A stretch of 64,000 nt of DNA from positions 186,001-250,000 of the forward strand of contig NZ_LXET01000046.1 in NCBI RefSeq assembly GCF_001655005.1. The letters run 5' to 3'. The first letter of the stretch is position 1. Each line of letters opens with the position of its first letter. The notes beneath the pieces are model-generated. The model was not told the DNA's origin and did not search any database. It was given only the letters and a program-made list of their open reading frames with translations. Source of the stretch: Hafnia paralvei ATCC 29927. GTDB lineage: Bacteria; Pseudomonadota; Gammaproteobacteria; Enterobacterales; Enterobacteriaceae. Positions 25,491 through 34,745 of this stretch are shown here, in pieces. The position numbers and the translations under genes were made by a program.

Positions 25491-26015
25491 ATGCCAGCCA
25501 ACGTTGTTCCGGCTAACCCGTCAGGGGCAAAAATTGCCATCGTTATGGGTTCCAAAAGCGATTGGGCCACCATGCAGTTTGCCGCCGAAGTTTTGACCCA
25601 GCTTGATGTTAAGTTCCATGTGGAGGTGGTTTCCGCGCACCGTACTCCCGATAAGCTATTTAGCTTTGCCGAGCAGGCATCCGAACAAGGTTTCGATGTG
25701 ATTATCGCCGGTGCCGGTGGTGCGGCTCATCTACCGGGCATGCTTGCCGCTAAGACGTTGGTTCCCGTGCTTGGTGTTCCGGTACAAAGCGCAGCGTTAA
25801 GCGGCGTAGACAGCCTCTATTCCATCGTACAGATGCCGCGTGGAATTCCGGTGGGCACACTAGCGATTGGCAAAGCCGGTGCGGCAAATGCCGGTTTACT
25901 GGCGGCACAAATTCTAGCGCTGCATGATCCTATGCTAGCGCGCCGCATGGCGGCATGGCGTCAGGCACAAACCGACGAAGTACTGGCTCATCCTGACCCA
26001 CGGGAGGAAGCATGA
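25491..26015 (+). CDS. purE: N5-carboxyaminoimidazole ribonucleotide mutase
   Basis: 174 aa from the ATG with AGGAG about 10 nt upstream. A TTG three codons earlier is less likely. Class I PurE; it converts N5-CAIR to CAIR in purine synthesis. Motifs are MGSKSDWATM, SAHRTPDKLF, GAGGAAHLPGM and VPVQSAALSGVDSL, all typical. The stop overlaps the purK start (ATGA). It is controlled by the PurR site upstream. Confidence 0.97.
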   Translation: MPANVVPANPSGAKIAIVMGSKSDWATMQFAAEVLTQLDVKFHVEVVSAHRTPDKLFSFAEQASEQGFDVIIAGAGGAAHLPGMLAAKTLVPVLGVPVQSAALSGVDSLYSIVQMPRGIPVGTLAIGKAGAANAGLLAAQILALHDPMLARRMAAWRQAQTDEVLAHPDPREEA

Positions 26016-27082
26016 AACCCGTTTGCGTCTTAGGTAATGGACAGCTTGGACGAATGCTACGTCAGGCCGGTGAGCCGCTGGGTATCACCGTTTTCCCAGT
26101 GGGTCTAGATGTTGATCCTGAAGCGGTTCCTTGGCAGCAAGGCGTCATCACCGCAGAAATAGAGCGTTGGCCTGAAACGCCATTAACGCGTGAATTAGCT
26201 CGCCATAACGGTTTTGTGAACCGCGATATTTTCCCGCGTTTGGCCGACCGTTTAACGCAAAAGCAGCTGCTTGACGAGTTAACACTCGCGACGGCGCCGT
26301 GGCAGTTGTTGTCCAGCGCCGGTGAATGGCCGACCATATTCAGCAATATCGGTCAGTTTGCCATAGTGAAGCGTCGTACCGGTGGCTATGACGGGCGAGG
26401 ACAGTGGCGCATTCGTCCCGGCGATGAATCACAGCTACCTGCCGATGCCTACGGCGAATGCATCGTCGAGCAAGGCATCAACTTCTCTGGAGAGGTTTCT
26501 CTGGTTGGCGCTCGCGCTCGCGATGGTCACTGCGTATTTTACCCTCTGACACATAACCTGCATGAAGAGGGTATCTTACGTACCAGCGTTGCATTGCCAC
26601 AGCCTAATCCACAGTTGCAGCAGCAAGCAGAACAGATGCTCAGCGCGCTCATGAACGCGCTTAATTACGTCGGCGTCATGGCCATGGAATGTTTCATTGT
26701 CGATGATAGCCTGTTGATTAACGAACTGGCTCCGCGAGTGCATAACAGTGGGCATTGGACACAAAATGGCGCATCAATCAGCCAGTTTGAGCTCCATCTG
26801 CGTGCCATTCTCGACTTACCGCTACCGACTCCCGTGGTCAGTACACCGTCAGTCATGATTAATCTGATCGGCACCGAACTGAACTATGACTGGTTAGCAT
26901 GGCCACTCATCCACCTCCACTGGTACGACAAAGAGGTACGCGCGGGGCGTAAAGTTGGGCACCTTAACCTTAACGATCGCGATCCCGTGCTTCTTGCGGA
27001 AACATTACAAGCAATCTCGTCCCATCTCCCTAGCGAATATCAAAGCGGGCTAGTTTGGGCACAGGAAAAATTAGCATCCTAG
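26012..27082 (+). CDS. purK: N5-carboxyaminoimidazole ribonucleotide synthase
   Basis: 356 aa ATP-grasp enzyme (E. coli 355 aa). It makes N5-CAIR from AIR, bicarbonate and ATP, the step before PurE. Nucleotide-binding start LGNGQLGRMLRQAG, ATP-grasp segments VKRRTGGYDGRGQW and VEQGINFSGEVS, and the metal site ELAPRVHNSGHWT are present. It overlaps purE by 4 nt and is followed by a terminator. Confidence 0.97.
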   Translation: MKPVCVLGNGQLGRMLRQAGEPLGITVFPVGLDVDPEAVPWQQGVITAEIERWPETPLTRELARHNGFVNRDIFPRLADRLTQKQLLDELTLATAPWQLLSSAGEWPTIFSNIGQFAIVKRRTGGYDGRGQWRIRPGDESQLPADAYGECIVEQGINFSGEVSLVGARARDGHCVFYPLTHNLHEEGILRTSVALPQPNPQLQQQAEQMLSALMNALNYVGVMAMECFIVDDSLLINELAPRVHNSGHWTQNGASISQFELHLRAILDLPLPTPVVSTPSVMINLIGTELNYDWLAWPLIHLHWYDKEVRAGRKVGHLNLNDRDPVLLAETLQAISSHLPSEYQSGLVWAQEKLAS

Positions 27083-27092
27083 GCACAAAAAA

Positions 27093-27117
27093 GCGGAGCC
27101 TAAGCGCTCCGCATTTT
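27093..27117 (+). terminator. Terminator of purEK
   Basis: GCGGAGC and GCTCCGC form a 7-bp stem with a 6-nt loop, followed by ATTTT. An A-run precedes the stem, so it can also serve the convergent diguanylate cyclase gene. Confidence 0.8.
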
Positions 27118-27133
27118 GCCAGTAATAAAATGA

Positions 27134-28552
27134 TCAAACATGGGCAGGCTCTAGCGTCCCCCTATTTTTATCCCCCATGAGCTCAGAAGCTCTAGCGGAA
27201 TATAACACCACGCGATCTCGCCCTTCCTGTTTAGCCTGATACATTGCCGCATCAGCATATGCGACACATTGTTCAGCGCCAAGTGCATTATCTGTCACGG
27301 TATAGACGCCAATGCTTATCGTGACTTTATCTGGGACATCTTGAGCAAATGGCGAATTCATGTGGTCGCTAATACTCATTCGGATCCTATCAGCTAAAAG
27401 CACAGCATCTGCCCGCCCAATACCATTCAACATGATAGAGAATTCCTCCCCACCAATACGCGCAGCAATATCGGTTTTACGAATTGAGTATTCTAATGTT
27501 TTAGCAACATATTGGATCACTCTGTCACCGGTCACATGGCCGTAGACATCATTTACCCGTTTAAAGTGATCGATATCAGCAACCAGTAACGTTATCGGTT
27601 CTTGCTCTGAAACCGTCTTCATCCGCTGAATTAACACATCGTAGTAATAGCTGCGGTTGTATAACCGAGTCATGGGATCTCGAATAGAATTATTGTAAGA
27701 GATTTGATAATCGCTGCGTGCTTTTTGGTATAGCTTAAATATATCGAACAGAAACGCCAGCATAACAATAAAAGTCGCGAGCACCTCAAAAAGATGAGCG
27801 CCGTACCAAGCTAAAGAAGCTAAATAGTTGCTGCCGCTAAGCAACAACGTACTACCAAGAAAAGCAATACAGCTCAGGCTTAAACTCGCCCAAAACCCAC
27901 TTCTAGCACCCGCAAAAAAAATCACCGAAGAGGACGTAACACCCCATAAAATAACCAAGTATAACCCTATAGCACTGCTCCAAAAGTTATCATAGGTAAG
28001 ATGTTTTTCATCCACGATGGATAATGCTAATACCTCACTGTGACTTGAAACAAAGTAAGCTAACAAAAATGAAAACGAGGTTAAAAATAAACATAAACCA
28101 ACGACTAAATAAATATTAATAAAGGATTTATGACGAAGGCGATAAACCAACAATGAAAATAGAATCAATATTGCCATCGTCGCGCTACGGAATATGAAAT
28201 AGATAGCCATATCATTGGCATTCGTTCCAAGCCCACCTTCAGTAAAGACAACACCTGGATAACTGAGAAGTTTACTAACCAGATAGATAGATGAAACACC
28301 ATAAACAAATGCCAGAACTACCAGATATAAGTGATTTCGCTCAAAGTTAAACTTCATCAACATGAACAACGCCAGCAACCCATGCAGAACCAGAATGACC
28401 GAGGTTGATACTGGAAATAGAGCCTCTAAAGCAGGCATTCGCAAATAGCCGTATTGCCGGAAAAAAATGAAAAGAGCAGTTAAAATCGCAAATGAAAAAA
28501 TTGTAAACCGATTTATTTTTACAGACTCATTTTCTATGCCAACCCTATCCAT
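27134..28552 (-). CDS. Membrane diguanylate cyclase
   Basis: 472 aa. The first 280 residues hold about eight hydrophobic helices in a MASE-like sensor region, followed by a GGDEF domain that makes cyclic di-GMP from GTP. The active-site loop is RIGGEEF (GGEEF at 367-371), DIDHFKRVND is intact, and an inhibitory RxxD site (RKTD, 358-361) lies exactly five residues ahead. It should therefore be an active, product-inhibited cyclase. The ligand of the membrane sensor is unknown. It stands alone between purK and ybbP, where E. coli has other genes. Confidence 0.92.
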   Translation of the reverse strand: MDRVGIENESVKINRFTIFSFAILTALFIFFRQYGYLRMPALEALFPVSTSVILVLHGLLALFMLMKFNFERNHLYLVVLAFVYGVSSIYLVSKLLSYPGVVFTEGGLGTNANDMAIYFIFRSATMAILILFSLLVYRLRHKSFINIYLVVGLCLFLTSFSFLLAYFVSSHSEVLALSIVDEKHLTYDNFWSSAIGLYLVILWGVTSSSVIFFAGARSGFWASLSLSCIAFLGSTLLLSGSNYLASLAWYGAHLFEVLATFIVMLAFLFDIFKLYQKARSDYQISYNNSIRDPMTRLYNRSYYYDVLIQRMKTVSEQEPITLLVADIDHFKRVNDVYGHVTGDRVIQYVAKTLEYSIRKTDIAARIGGEEFSIMLNGIGRADAVLLADRIRMSISDHMNSPFAQDVPDKVTISIGVYTVTDNALGAEQCVAYADAAMYQAKQEGRDRVVLYSARASELMGDKNRGTLEPAHV

Positions 28553-28795
28553 ACATAATATCCCTTTAATAAATCAGCAAACGCATCCATATCTTCACGT
28601 GCAATTCCTTAAAATTATAGTACGACTGAATTAGATGACATGCAATTATTTAGAATATAATCAATAATAAACATTCAATAAATCAATTAAACACCTAAAC
28701 TCATTCATTAAACAATATTAATTAAGTACATGAAGTAAATATCTATAATAAAAATGAGCACCCGAGAAGGCATGCTCGTCACGATGGGTATTTAA

Positions 28796-31201
28796 TTAAC
28801 GCTTTAACAAGCGCGAACCTAAAAAACCGCCGCACAGAGAAAGCAAGATCGCGCCACTGATTGGAACCAAGAACCACATTAAATAGTTTGGTTCCCATGG
28901 AAAATCAAATACCTGCCGCTGTAACAGCCAAAGCGCGGCTTCAGCCCCCGCCGCCGCCGCAATACCGGAAACTAACCCGAGTAATGCAAACTCACTCCAT
29001 AATGTGCGGCGTAATAAGCGCATACCAGCACCGAGCGTGCGATAAACCGTTAGCTCCTGACGCCGCTGCTGCATGCCGACCTGAACCTGCGCCATCAGCA
29101 ACAATACACCGCAGATAATCACCAAAATCACCATCACCTCTAATGCACGACTCACCTGCTGCAATACCTGCCCTGCTTGCTGCAAAATCGCACCAATATC
29201 CAACAAACTCAACGTAGGGAATTGACGATTCAACTGAGTCAGCAGGCGTTCATCACCGGTATAGCGAAAGCTGGTCAACCATGTTTGAGGCTGGTTATCT
29301 AGCGCATGCGGAGGGAAGATAAAATAAAAGTTCGGCCGCAGGCTTTCCCAATCCACTTTACGCAAACTGGTTATTTTCGCACTGAAGCTCTGGGTATCAC
29401 CGCTGAAGCTCACCTCATCACCTAGACCTAAACCAAGGCGCTCTGCAATCCCCTGCTCTATCGATACCTCTCCAACGTTAGGAGGCCAATATCCCGCCGT
29501 TAATGGATTATGTTCAGGCAAATCAGTTTGCCATGTCAGATTGAGCTCACGATTGACGGCTTCGCCGCCCGGCGCATCTTCCGCAATCAGCTTCGTCGCC
29601 TGCTGACCATTAATTTCCGTCAGCCGTACCCGCACCACCGGATAAAACGTCCGAGCCTCCATTTGATGCTGACCAAGGAACGTCCTCACCTGTGGAACCT
29701 GCTGTTCCGTCATATTCAGTAAGAAATAATTTGGGCTATCCGGCGGCAGCTGTTGTTGCCAACGATCGAGCAGATCGCCACGCAGTACCAGCAGCAGAGC
29801 CAATAACATAAACGACAGCGAAAATGCCGCCAATTGGCTGATAGTTGCCGCTGGCTGGCGCAATAGCCGATTTACCGCCAGCCGCAGCGCCAGATTTTTC
29901 AATGTCAGACGACGTAGCAGTATTAATCCCCCCCAGCCGACCACGCTTAGCAACAGGGCTAACGCCAACATTCCTAGCAACAACGACCACAGCAGGGTGC
30001 TTAATCCAACCAGAGCAACTAACCCCGCCACTAATATCAACGCGGTAATCGGCAGGTAATAGCGCAGCGGCCACACAACACGAAATGCATCGCTACGCAA
30101 CACGCGCAAAGGCTGAGTTGCCATCAGTTGACGGTAGGGTCTTAGCCCGACAATCAATGAAATCAGCGCCATGCCACCTAGCGCCCAAACCCAAGGCCAA
30201 CCGCTAGCCGCGGGAAGCTCCGCAGGTAGCACTGGCGCAAGCAGGCGAATGAGCAGGCTTTCAAATAATAATCCCAGCACACTCCCGGCGCCCCCAGAAA
30301 CCAGCAGCAACGCTAGCCATTGCCCTGCAATCAAACGTAGCAACGTTTTGCGTCCGGCTCCCAATGTTTTTAGGATCGCTACCAGTTCATAGCGGCTGCG
30401 GCAATAGTGATTCATTGCCACCGTCACCGCCGCTACTGCGAGTAATAAAGTCAGCAGCGCAGACAGTAAAAGGAACTGCTGCGAACGCTGTAACGATTTG
30501 CCTAATGTTCCGCCAGACTCCTCCAGCCCGAACAGCTTCTGATCGGCTTTCAACTGCGGTGTCAAATACTGAGTAAAACGCTGTATCGCATCGGCAGGGC
30601 CAGCAAACATGTAGCGATAACTCAAACGACTGCCCGGTTGTATAGCCCCAGTTTTCTCAACGTCAGCTAGATTGATCAAGATCCTTGGCGCAGTTTGAAA
30701 CGGATTAAAACCGTTATCCGGCTCCTGCACGACAACACCCGCCACTTTCAGGGTAGTATCCCCCACGTCCAGATCATCACCGATTTTAAGATTTAACAGC
30801 GCCTGCAAGCGGGAGGCCACCAACACTTCTCCCGGTTCTGGCCGCAATCCGGCTGGGCGCGTAATCAACTCACCATAAAGTGGATACAGCGTATCCGTGG
30901 CCTTAACATCCGCTAACTGCGGTCTATCTCCTGCAAACGTCATTGTCGTAAATGACAGTTGGCGACTAACCGTTAGTCCATCCGATTTCGCCTGAGTTAG
31001 CCAATCTTCATTAGCTGGGTGCGCGCTGCGCAGCACTTTGTCACCCGCCAGAAAATCACGGCTCTGCTGGCTCAGTCCCCGTTCCATGCGATCGCTGATG
31101 CTGCCTAATGACAAAACACAGGCTACAGCCAGCGTTAGTGCCATCCAGACAATCAGCAACGAAGGCGATTTCCATTCACGCCAAAACCAACGCAGAATCA
31201 T
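28796..31201 (-). CDS. ybbP: ABC exporter permease YbbP
   Basis: 801 aa (E. coli 804) FtsX/MacB-type permease with one N-terminal membrane helix, a large periplasmic domain, a block of helices in the middle (about 255-480), a second periplasmic domain and three C-terminal helices. It partners the YbbA ATPase; the two genes overlap by 4 nt. The cargo is not established. In E. coli this pair flanks tesA, as here. Confidence 0.94.
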   Translation of the reverse strand: MILRWFWREWKSPSLLIVWMALTLAVACVLSLGSISDRMERGLSQQSRDFLAGDKVLRSAHPANEDWLTQAKSDGLTVSRQLSFTTMTFAGDRPQLADVKATDTLYPLYGELITRPAGLRPEPGEVLVASRLQALLNLKIGDDLDVGDTTLKVAGVVVQEPDNGFNPFQTAPRILINLADVEKTGAIQPGSRLSYRYMFAGPADAIQRFTQYLTPQLKADQKLFGLEESGGTLGKSLQRSQQFLLLSALLTLLLAVAAVTVAMNHYCRSRYELVAILKTLGAGRKTLLRLIAGQWLALLLVSGGAGSVLGLLFESLLIRLLAPVLPAELPAASGWPWVWALGGMALISLIVGLRPYRQLMATQPLRVLRSDAFRVVWPLRYYLPITALILVAGLVALVGLSTLLWSLLLGMLALALLLSVVGWGGLILLRRLTLKNLALRLAVNRLLRQPAATISQLAAFSLSFMLLALLLVLRGDLLDRWQQQLPPDSPNYFLLNMTEQQVPQVRTFLGQHQMEARTFYPVVRVRLTEINGQQATKLIAEDAPGGEAVNRELNLTWQTDLPEHNPLTAGYWPPNVGEVSIEQGIAERLGLGLGDEVSFSGDTQSFSAKITSLRKVDWESLRPNFYFIFPPHALDNQPQTWLTSFRYTGDERLLTQLNRQFPTLSLLDIGAILQQAGQVLQQVSRALEVMVILVIICGVLLLMAQVQVGMQQRRQELTVYRTLGAGMRLLRRTLWSEFALLGLVSGIAAAAGAEAALWLLQRQVFDFPWEPNYLMWFLVPISGAILLSLCGGFLGSRLLKR

Positions 31202-31884
31202 GCTTCCTCCTGCAAAACACCTTCCACCAAACGCATTCTGCGCTGACAGCGCGCCGCCAATTGCGGGTCATGCGTGACCAGAATCAGGGTGGTATCAAAA
31301 TCGGTGTTGAGTGAGAACAGCAATTCTGCAATGCGGTCACCGGTATGGCGATCGAGATTGCCGGTTGGCTCATCAGCAAACAGCACTTTAGGTCGTCCGC
31401 TGAATGCACGAGCCAGCGCCACTCGCTGCTGCTCACCACCAGAAAGCTGCGCGGGTAGGTGATTCAAACGCTTGCCTAATCCCAACTGTTCTAAAAGTTG
31501 CACCGCCTGTTGGCGGCTTTGACGCTCGCTGTCACCACGCAACAACGCAGGCAACTGCACGTTTTCCAGTGCGGTTAACGTTGGCACTAACATAAATGAT
31601 TGGAATACAAATCCGACGTCCTTCGCCCGCAGCGCTGCGCGTTTTTCTTCATCCATCAGATCTAAACGCTGCCCCAACAAAGAAATCTCTCCCGAGGTTC
31701 CGTCATCTAAGCCAGCTAAAATACCTAACAGCGTTGATTTACCCGATCCGGACTCACCAATAAGCGCTAATGTCTGCGCCGGTTTGACAACCAGCTCAAC
31801 TCCGGTAAGGATGGATAACTGACTCTCACCCTGACCGACCTGTTTGGCTAAATGATGAACTTCAAGAACATTTTCCGTTGGCAT
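31198..31884 (-). CDS. ybbA: ABC exporter ATPase YbbA
   Basis: 228 aa, the same length as in E. coli. LolD/MacB-type ATPase. Walker A GESGSGKST, Q-loop VFQSFMLVP, signature LSGGEQQRVALARA and Walker B VLFADEPTGNLD are all intact, as is the switch histidine in LVTHD. The first 33 nt of the gene overlap the start of tesA on the opposite strand, so the two coding regions share their 5' ends. Confidence 0.95.
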   Translation of the reverse strand: MPTENVLEVHHLAKQVGQGESQLSILTGVELVVKPAQTLALIGESGSGKSTLLGILAGLDDGTSGEISLLGQRLDLMDEEKRAALRAKDVGFVFQSFMLVPTLTALENVQLPALLRGDSERQSRQQAVQLLEQLGLGKRLNHLPAQLSGGEQQRVALARAFSGRPKVLFADEPTGNLDRHTGDRIAELLFSLNTDFDTTLILVTHDPQLAARCQRRMRLVEGVLQEEA

Positions 31885-32493
31885 ATCCCTTTCCTTCTTC
31901 TATTCAGCCTGTTGTGTGGGCGGGCGATGGCCGCAGATACATTGCTGATATTAGGTGATAGCCTCAGCGCAGGCTATCAGTTATCTGTTGCTGATTCATG
32001 GGCTGCGCGTATGGCACAGCAGTGGCAAAAACTCACGCCGCCAATTACGGTCGTTAACGCCAGTATCAGCGGCGATACTGCCGAGCAAGGTTTAGCTCGC
32101 CTGCCGGCACTCTTGAAACAGCACCAGCCGCGCTGGGTGCTGATTGAGCTCGGTGCGAATGATGGGTTACGCGGTTTCGCACCCGCCGATATTGAAGCCA
32201 ATTTAGATAAAATCATCACTCAGCTTCAGCAAGCCAAAACTCAACCTTTGCTAATGCAAATTCGGCTACCACCGAACTATGGACGCCGCTATACCGAAAC
32301 CTTCGCGGCAATGTATCCACAGTTGGCAAAACGGTATCAAATCCCCTTAATTCCATTTTATATGGAGCAAGTCGCGCTAAAACCTGAATGGATGCAGCAG
32401 GATGGATTACATCCCAACGGCGATGCACAGGCGTTTATTGCGCAGTGGATGAGCGAACAGCTCCGCCCATTGCTGACGAATACCCATCAGTAA
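31852..32493 (+). CDS. tesA: Periplasmic thioesterase I / protease I / lysophospholipase L1
   Basis: 213 aa SGNH hydrolase. A signal peptide ends at GRAMA (about residue 27). Block I GDSLSAGYQL carries the nucleophile Ser37, ELGANDGLRG supplies the Asn block, and DGLHPN the Asp and His. The enzyme cleaves acyl-CoA, lysophospholipids and some amino-acid esters in the periplasm. Two consecutive ATG codons begin the gene, with no evident RBS. It overlaps the divergent ybbA by 33 nt. Confidence 0.95.
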   Translation: MMNFKNIFRWHIPFLLLFSLLCGRAMAADTLLILGDSLSAGYQLSVADSWAARMAQQWQKLTPPITVVNASISGDTAEQGLARLPALLKQHQPRWVLIELGANDGLRGFAPADIEANLDKIITQLQQAKTQPLLMQIRLPPNYGRRYTETFAAMYPQLAKRYQIPLIPFYMEQVALKPEWMQQDGLHPNGDAQAFIAQWMSEQLRPLLTNTHQ

Positions 32494-32547
32494 TGTTTTA
32501 ATTAAGCATCTTTAATGCCGAGTCAAAAGGTTTACATAGGTAAAGTT

Positions 32548-33321
32548 ATGCAAAAAGCTATCCTTATCACCGGCTGTTCCAGTGGAATCGGACTCACAGC
32601 GGCACAGGATCTCCGCAACCGAGGGTATCGTGTGTTAGCCGCTTGCCGTAAGCCACAGGACGTCGAGGTGATGCGCGATCTGGGCATGGAAGGCATCGAA
32701 CTGGATCTAGACGATAGCGCCAGCGTAGAACGTGCCGCCGCGGAGGTAATTCGTCTTACGGAAGGGCGCCTCTATGCACTGTTTAATAATGGTGGTTTTG
32801 GCCTGTATGGCCCGCTCAATACCATCAGCCGGTCTGAATTAGAAAGGCAGTTCGCCACCAACCTATTCGGTACTCATCAACTCACCCAGCTCTTGCTGCC
32901 GATCATGCTGCCGCACGGCGAAGGTCGAATTATTCAAACAAGCTCGGTAATGGGGCTGGTTGCCACGCCAGGACGTGGCGCTTATGCCGCCAGCAAGTTT
33001 GCCCTTGAAGGCTGGTCGGATGCATTACGTATGGAGCTGCATGGCAGTGGGATTCATGTCTCCCTGATTGAACCTGGTCCGATTAATACACGCTTTACTA
33101 AAAACGTGCATCAGATGGATAAAGACAAACCGGTGACGAATCCGGGGATTGCGGCGCGCTTCACCTTAACGCCTGACGCCATTTTGCCTAAACTGCATCA
33201 TGCGTTAGAGAGCCATAAGCCGAAGCTTCGCTATCCAGTCACTCTGGTAGCCCATGCGCTTACCGTGCTACGCCGTATTTTACCAGGCCGTATGCTGGAC
33301 AAGATCCTGAGCGGGAATTAA
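32548..33321 (+). CDS. ybbO: Short-chain dehydrogenase YbbO
   Basis: 257 aa from MQKAILITG, with AGGTAAAG upstream; an ATG 11 codons earlier (32515) gives a length like the 269-aa E. coli annotation. Classical SDR: cofactor motif TGCSSGIG, NNGGFG in place of NNAG, and catalytic S..Y-x3-K as SSVMGL and YAASK. The family member in E. coli is an NADP-dependent aldehyde reductase. It lies in the conserved tesA-ybbO-cnoX order. Confidence 0.92.
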   Translation: MQKAILITGCSSGIGLTAAQDLRNRGYRVLAACRKPQDVEVMRDLGMEGIELDLDDSASVERAAAEVIRLTEGRLYALFNNGGFGLYGPLNTISRSELERQFATNLFGTHQLTQLLLPIMLPHGEGRIIQTSSVMGLVATPGRGAYAASKFALEGWSDALRMELHGSGIHVSLIEPGPINTRFTKNVHQMDKDKPVTNPGIAARFTLTPDAILPKLHHALESHKPKLRYPVTLVAHALTVLRRILPGRMLDKILSGN

Positions 33322-33392
33322 TAGGTCGGCATTGTAAATAGCCGAATTACCCCCATATCGGTACATATGTTAAGCGTCTGAGAGAAACAAGA

Positions 33393-34247
33393 ATGCTAAA
33401 TAATTCCGTTATTAACGTCACTGAAGCTAACCTACACCAGACGCTGGAACATTCCGCGTCCATTCCAGTGCTGTTTTATTTTTGGTCTGAACGCAGCCAG
33501 CATTGCCTGCAGCTCAACCCTATTCTTGATAAACTGGCCTCTGAATATGCAGGTCAGTTTGTTCTCGCTAAGGTCGACTGTGACGCAGAACAAATGGTGG
33601 CATCACAGTTTGGTTTGCGCGCAATTCCTACCGTATATCTGTTCAAAGATGGCCAGCCGGTCGATGGTTTCCAAGGCCCACAGCCAGAAGAATTCATCCG
33701 CGAACTACTGGGTCGCTTCTTGCCAAAAGAAGAAGAGCTGAAAGCAGCTCAGGCCGCAGAGCTGATCGCAGAAGGTAAAATGGCCGAAGCATTACCTCTG
33801 CTGAAAGAAGCGCGTGCTCTGGATCCAAAACGCAGCGATATCGCCCTCACGCTGGCGGAAGTACAAATTGCCCTTAACCGCAGCGATGATGCTGAAGCCA
33901 TACTGACGACAATTCCATTGCAGGATCAAGATTCCCGTTATCATGGTTTAGTGGCTCAGATTGAACTATTGAAACAAGCCGCGGACACCCCTGAAATCCA
34001 GCAACTGCAAAAACAGGTCGAAGCAGAGCCTGAAAACGCCATTATCGCCGTTCAACTGGCGTTACAACTGCATCAGGTCGGTCGCAATGAAGAAGCGTTA
34101 GAATTGCTAATGGCTCACCTACGTAAAGACCTCGCTGCTGCCGATGGCGCAGCCCGTAAAACGCTGATGGATATTCTGGCCGCACTGGGGAATGGAGATG
34201 CGTTAGCGTCTAAGTATCGGAAGCAGTTGTATTCGTTAATGTACTAA
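33393..34247 (+). CDS. cnoX: Chaperedoxin CnoX (YbbN)
   Basis: 284 aa, the same length as in E. coli. An N-terminal thioredoxin fold (1-110) has SQHC (35-38) in place of CxxC, so the first active-site cysteine is missing, which is normal for enteric CnoX. TPR-like helical repeats fill the rest. It protects proteins from oxidative aggregation and passes them to GroEL or DnaK. Conserved segments FGLRAIPTVYLF and RNEEALELLMAHL match E. coli. Confidence 0.95.
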   Translation: MLNNSVINVTEANLHQTLEHSASIPVLFYFWSERSQHCLQLNPILDKLASEYAGQFVLAKVDCDAEQMVASQFGLRAIPTVYLFKDGQPVDGFQGPQPEEFIRELLGRFLPKEEELKAAQAAELIAEGKMAEALPLLKEARALDPKRSDIALTLAEVQIALNRSDDAEAILTTIPLQDQDSRYHGLVAQIELLKQAADTPEIQQLQKQVEAEPENAIIAVQLALQLHQVGRNEEALELLMAHLRKDLAAADGAARKTLMDILAALGNGDALASKYRKQLYSLMY

Positions 34248-34337
34248 GTGCAGCCCATTCTTTAGGTTCTTCTAAGTTCGCACGGTGAATGGTTTCATCC
34301 GCTAATCGTGGTTTCATAAAACCATCACAGTAGGCAT

Positions 34338-34372
34338 AAGGACAGAGAGCACCAGCAGTGGTCTCTGTCCTT
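34338..34372 (+). terminator. Strong hairpin downstream of cnoX
   Basis: AAGGACAGAG pairs with CTCTGTCCTT, continued by ACCA/TGGT across a 3-nt bulge and a GCAG loop. No T-tract follows. It may end the cnoX transcript in another way or belong to a small RNA. Confidence 0.4.
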
Positions 34373-34637
34373 CATCGTCGATGATGAACCAATACAGCGC
34401 TATATTCCTTACACTGTCATTTCGTAATCATTAGCATACAAAGTCTCAAACTATCGCTATCTCTACCCACACTCCAAACTATTTCCTTGTGATCCCCTTC
34501 CCAATTCCTATACAAACTCTCGCACAGCAACCCGAAAAAAAGACGCTCACTTAATAAATTAATTCATTGTTTTATTTGTTTTTTTATTCCTCTCGCGCTC
34601 ACTGATACCGTTTCATCTGCCCCTTAAAATCCATTTG

Positions 34638-34663
34638 CATATACTTGTCTATACAAGTATATG
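34638..34663. promoter_or_regulatory. HutC-type operator upstream of hutUH
   Basis: A 26-bp palindrome with 11-bp arms CATATACTTGT and ACAAGTATATG around CTAT. The core TTGTCTATACAA fits the GntR/HutC operator style, and it lies about 80 bp before the hutU start. Urocanate-relieved repression by HutC is the natural reading. The hutC gene itself is not in the window. Confidence 0.7.
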
Positions 34664-34745
34664 TTAATCAATAACAGCTTTTGTTAAACACTAGTTAACT
34701 TGCACCCCCTGATATCTGAACTGATAACGCGAAAGGAAAATAAAA

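Larger units (their letters stand above)
34248..34745. other. cnoX-hutU intergenic region
   Basis: 498 bp. Right after cnoX there is a small stem (TGGTTT/AAACCA, 34309-34324) and a strong hairpin at 34338-34372. The HutC-type palindrome lies at 34638-34663. The middle (34380-34620) holds no ORF or motif that I can support. Confidence 0.5.
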
